Source: a virus
Length of the DNA: 23,686 nucleotides
IMG/VR virus record: IMGVR_UViG_3300012988_000041
Location: 1-23,686 of that record
Reading direction: 5' to 3' (one strand)
Numbering within the stretch: the first letter of the stretch is position 1; each line of letters begins with the position of its first letter. The notes under the pieces were generated by a model, which saw only the letters and a list, made by a program, of their open reading frames with translations, did not search any database and was not told the origin of the DNA. Position numbers and translations under genes: made by a program. Positions 23,225 to 23,686 of the stretch are shown one piece after another.

Positions 23225-23260
23225 ACTGGAGGTGGGGGTGTGCAGGCCCCCACCTCCAGT
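23225..23260 (-). promoter_or_regulatory. 14-bp perfect hairpin upstream of the capsid gene, sequestering a GGAGGT sequence
   Basis: ACTGGAGGTGGGGG at 23225-23238 and CCCCCACCTCCAGT at 23247-23260 are perfect inverted copies around an 8-base loop. It fills most of the 56-base gap between scaffold and capsid genes. On the mRNA the 5' arm contains GGAGGTGG, an ideal ribosome-binding core, and the 3' arm CCACCTCC imitates the anti-SD tail of 16S rRNA. The hairpin ends 13 bases before ATG 23211. There is no T-run, so it is probably not a terminator; stabilising or controlling the capsid mRNA is more likely. Confidence 0.65.
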
Positions 23261-23267
23261 CGCCCGT

Positions 23268-23686
23268 CTAGCGGACGCGACCTTCGGCAAGAGCCCTGTC
23301 GATGTCGGTTTCGATGCGCTGGGCTTCCGCCATCCGACCGCGATACTCGCCCCTGGCGAAGTCTTTGTAGAAGGTGTCCATCTCGTCCACCGTCCACACT
23401 TTCTTGCCGTCGTCTGGGACCACGATTGCGGCCGTCCGGGCTTGGCCGGGCGACACCTGGGTCGCGAGCTCGACCTGCGGATCGATGGGCTCTTCGACGG
23501 GCTGCGGGGCGGGCGGTGTGGCCTCGGCTTTCCAGGCGTTGAAGACCTTGGCGGTGCGGTCCACGTCGAACGCGAAGTAGGCGTTCTGGAGGATGTCGTT
23601 ACGGAGGAGCCCGCTGAACCCGTCGGCCTGAAGCAACCACGTCTTGAAGGCGTCGTCGTTATCGATGACCTCGTAGTCGGGCACCA
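23268..23686 (-). CDS. scaffolding protein, C-terminal part
   Basis: The frame is open at the right edge of the window; GTG 23684 is only the first possible start inside it, so the gene probably begins outside. The visible part has the look of the C-terminal half of a podovirus head-assembly scaffold: DYEVIDNDDAFKTWLLQADG, a helix ending AKVFNAWKAE, a Pro/Glu linker (PPAPQPVEEPIDP), and a charged C-terminal helix pair (EMDTFYKDFARGEYRGRMAE, then RIETDIDRALAEGRVR). In this family the terminal helices contact the coat protein. Its position directly before the major capsid gene supports the call. Scaffold sequences diverge fast, so the assignment rests on context and pattern. Confidence 0.75.
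   Translation of the reverse strand, partial: VPDYEVIDNDDAFKTWLLQADGFSGLLRNDILQNAYFAFDVDRTAKVFNAWKAEATPPAPQPVEEPIDPQVELATQVSPGQARTAAIVVPDDGKKVWTVDEMDTFYKDFARGEYRGRMAEAQRIETDIDRALAEGRVR

Noticed and set aside
23225-23260. The 14-bp hairpin as an intrinsic terminator between scaffold and capsid
   Set aside because: No U-tract follows the stem, and a strong stop before the capsid gene would make no sense unless a promoter followed; none is visible.
1-23686. CRISPR arrays, tRNA or rRNA genes, insertion sequences, lysis cassette, integrase
   Set aside because: No direct-repeat arrays, RNA-gene patterns, transposase, holin/endolysin pair or recombinase were seen; coding genes fill nearly all of the window.

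Overview
The window is a contiguous, gene-dense piece of a double-stranded DNA bacteriophage genome. It is GC-rich, almost fully coding, and carries no bacterial housekeeping genes, rRNA or tRNA. The gene content points to a short-tailed phage (podovirus morphology): scaffold, major capsid protein, head-tail adaptor-like proteins, tail fibres, a T7 gp12-like nozzle and three consecutive internal virion (ejection) proteins. No sheath, tail tube or conventional tape-measure gene is present. The base composition and protein style fit a phage of a high-GC proteobacterium, perhaps an alphaproteobacterium such as the Caulobacterales or Sphingomonadales. That host guess is inference only.

Left arm, + strand, bases 1-3657: the C-terminal part of an acidic-tailed protein (possibly the phage ssDNA-binding protein), a hairpin with a UUCG loop, a small helix-turn-helix protein, and a 977-residue replication protein. 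The last joins an archaeo-eukaryotic-type primase domain to a P-loop helicase domain of the DUF927 type. This looks like the end of the replication region.

Right arm, - strand, bases 23686 down to 3654: the virion structural and morphogenesis region, transcribed towards the left. In transcription order it holds the scaffold C-terminus, a strong hairpin, the major capsid protein, a second hairpin that may be a leaky terminator, two adaptor-like proteins, two small proteins (one BppU-like), a tail fibre with internal repeats, an 18-codon mini-ORF, a tail protein, a second tail fibre, two small unknown proteins, the nozzle, a small unknown protein, a coiled-coil protein overlapping a GNAT acetyltransferase, and then the three ejection proteins (346, 606 and 2298 aa). 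Most junctions are ATGA, TGATG or TAATG overlaps, so the region behaves as a translationally coupled operon whose promoter lies beyond the right edge.

The two arms meet tail to tail at 3654-3657, where the stop codons of the replication gene and the giant ejection protein interlock.

The most unusual element is the 2298-residue ejection protein. It carries a lytic-transglycosylase-like domain, long low-complexity linkers including a histone-H1-like Lys/Ala/Pro stretch, an internal twin-arginine-signal-like segment, an HExxH metallopeptidase-like domain and a long C-terminal region resembling those of phage polyvalent proteins. It may therefore be both a cell-wall-opening machine and a multi-effector delivered into the host. 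No lysis cassette, RNA polymerase, terminase or portal gene is visible here; these presumably lie outside the window. There is no gene-free stretch longer than about 75 bases.
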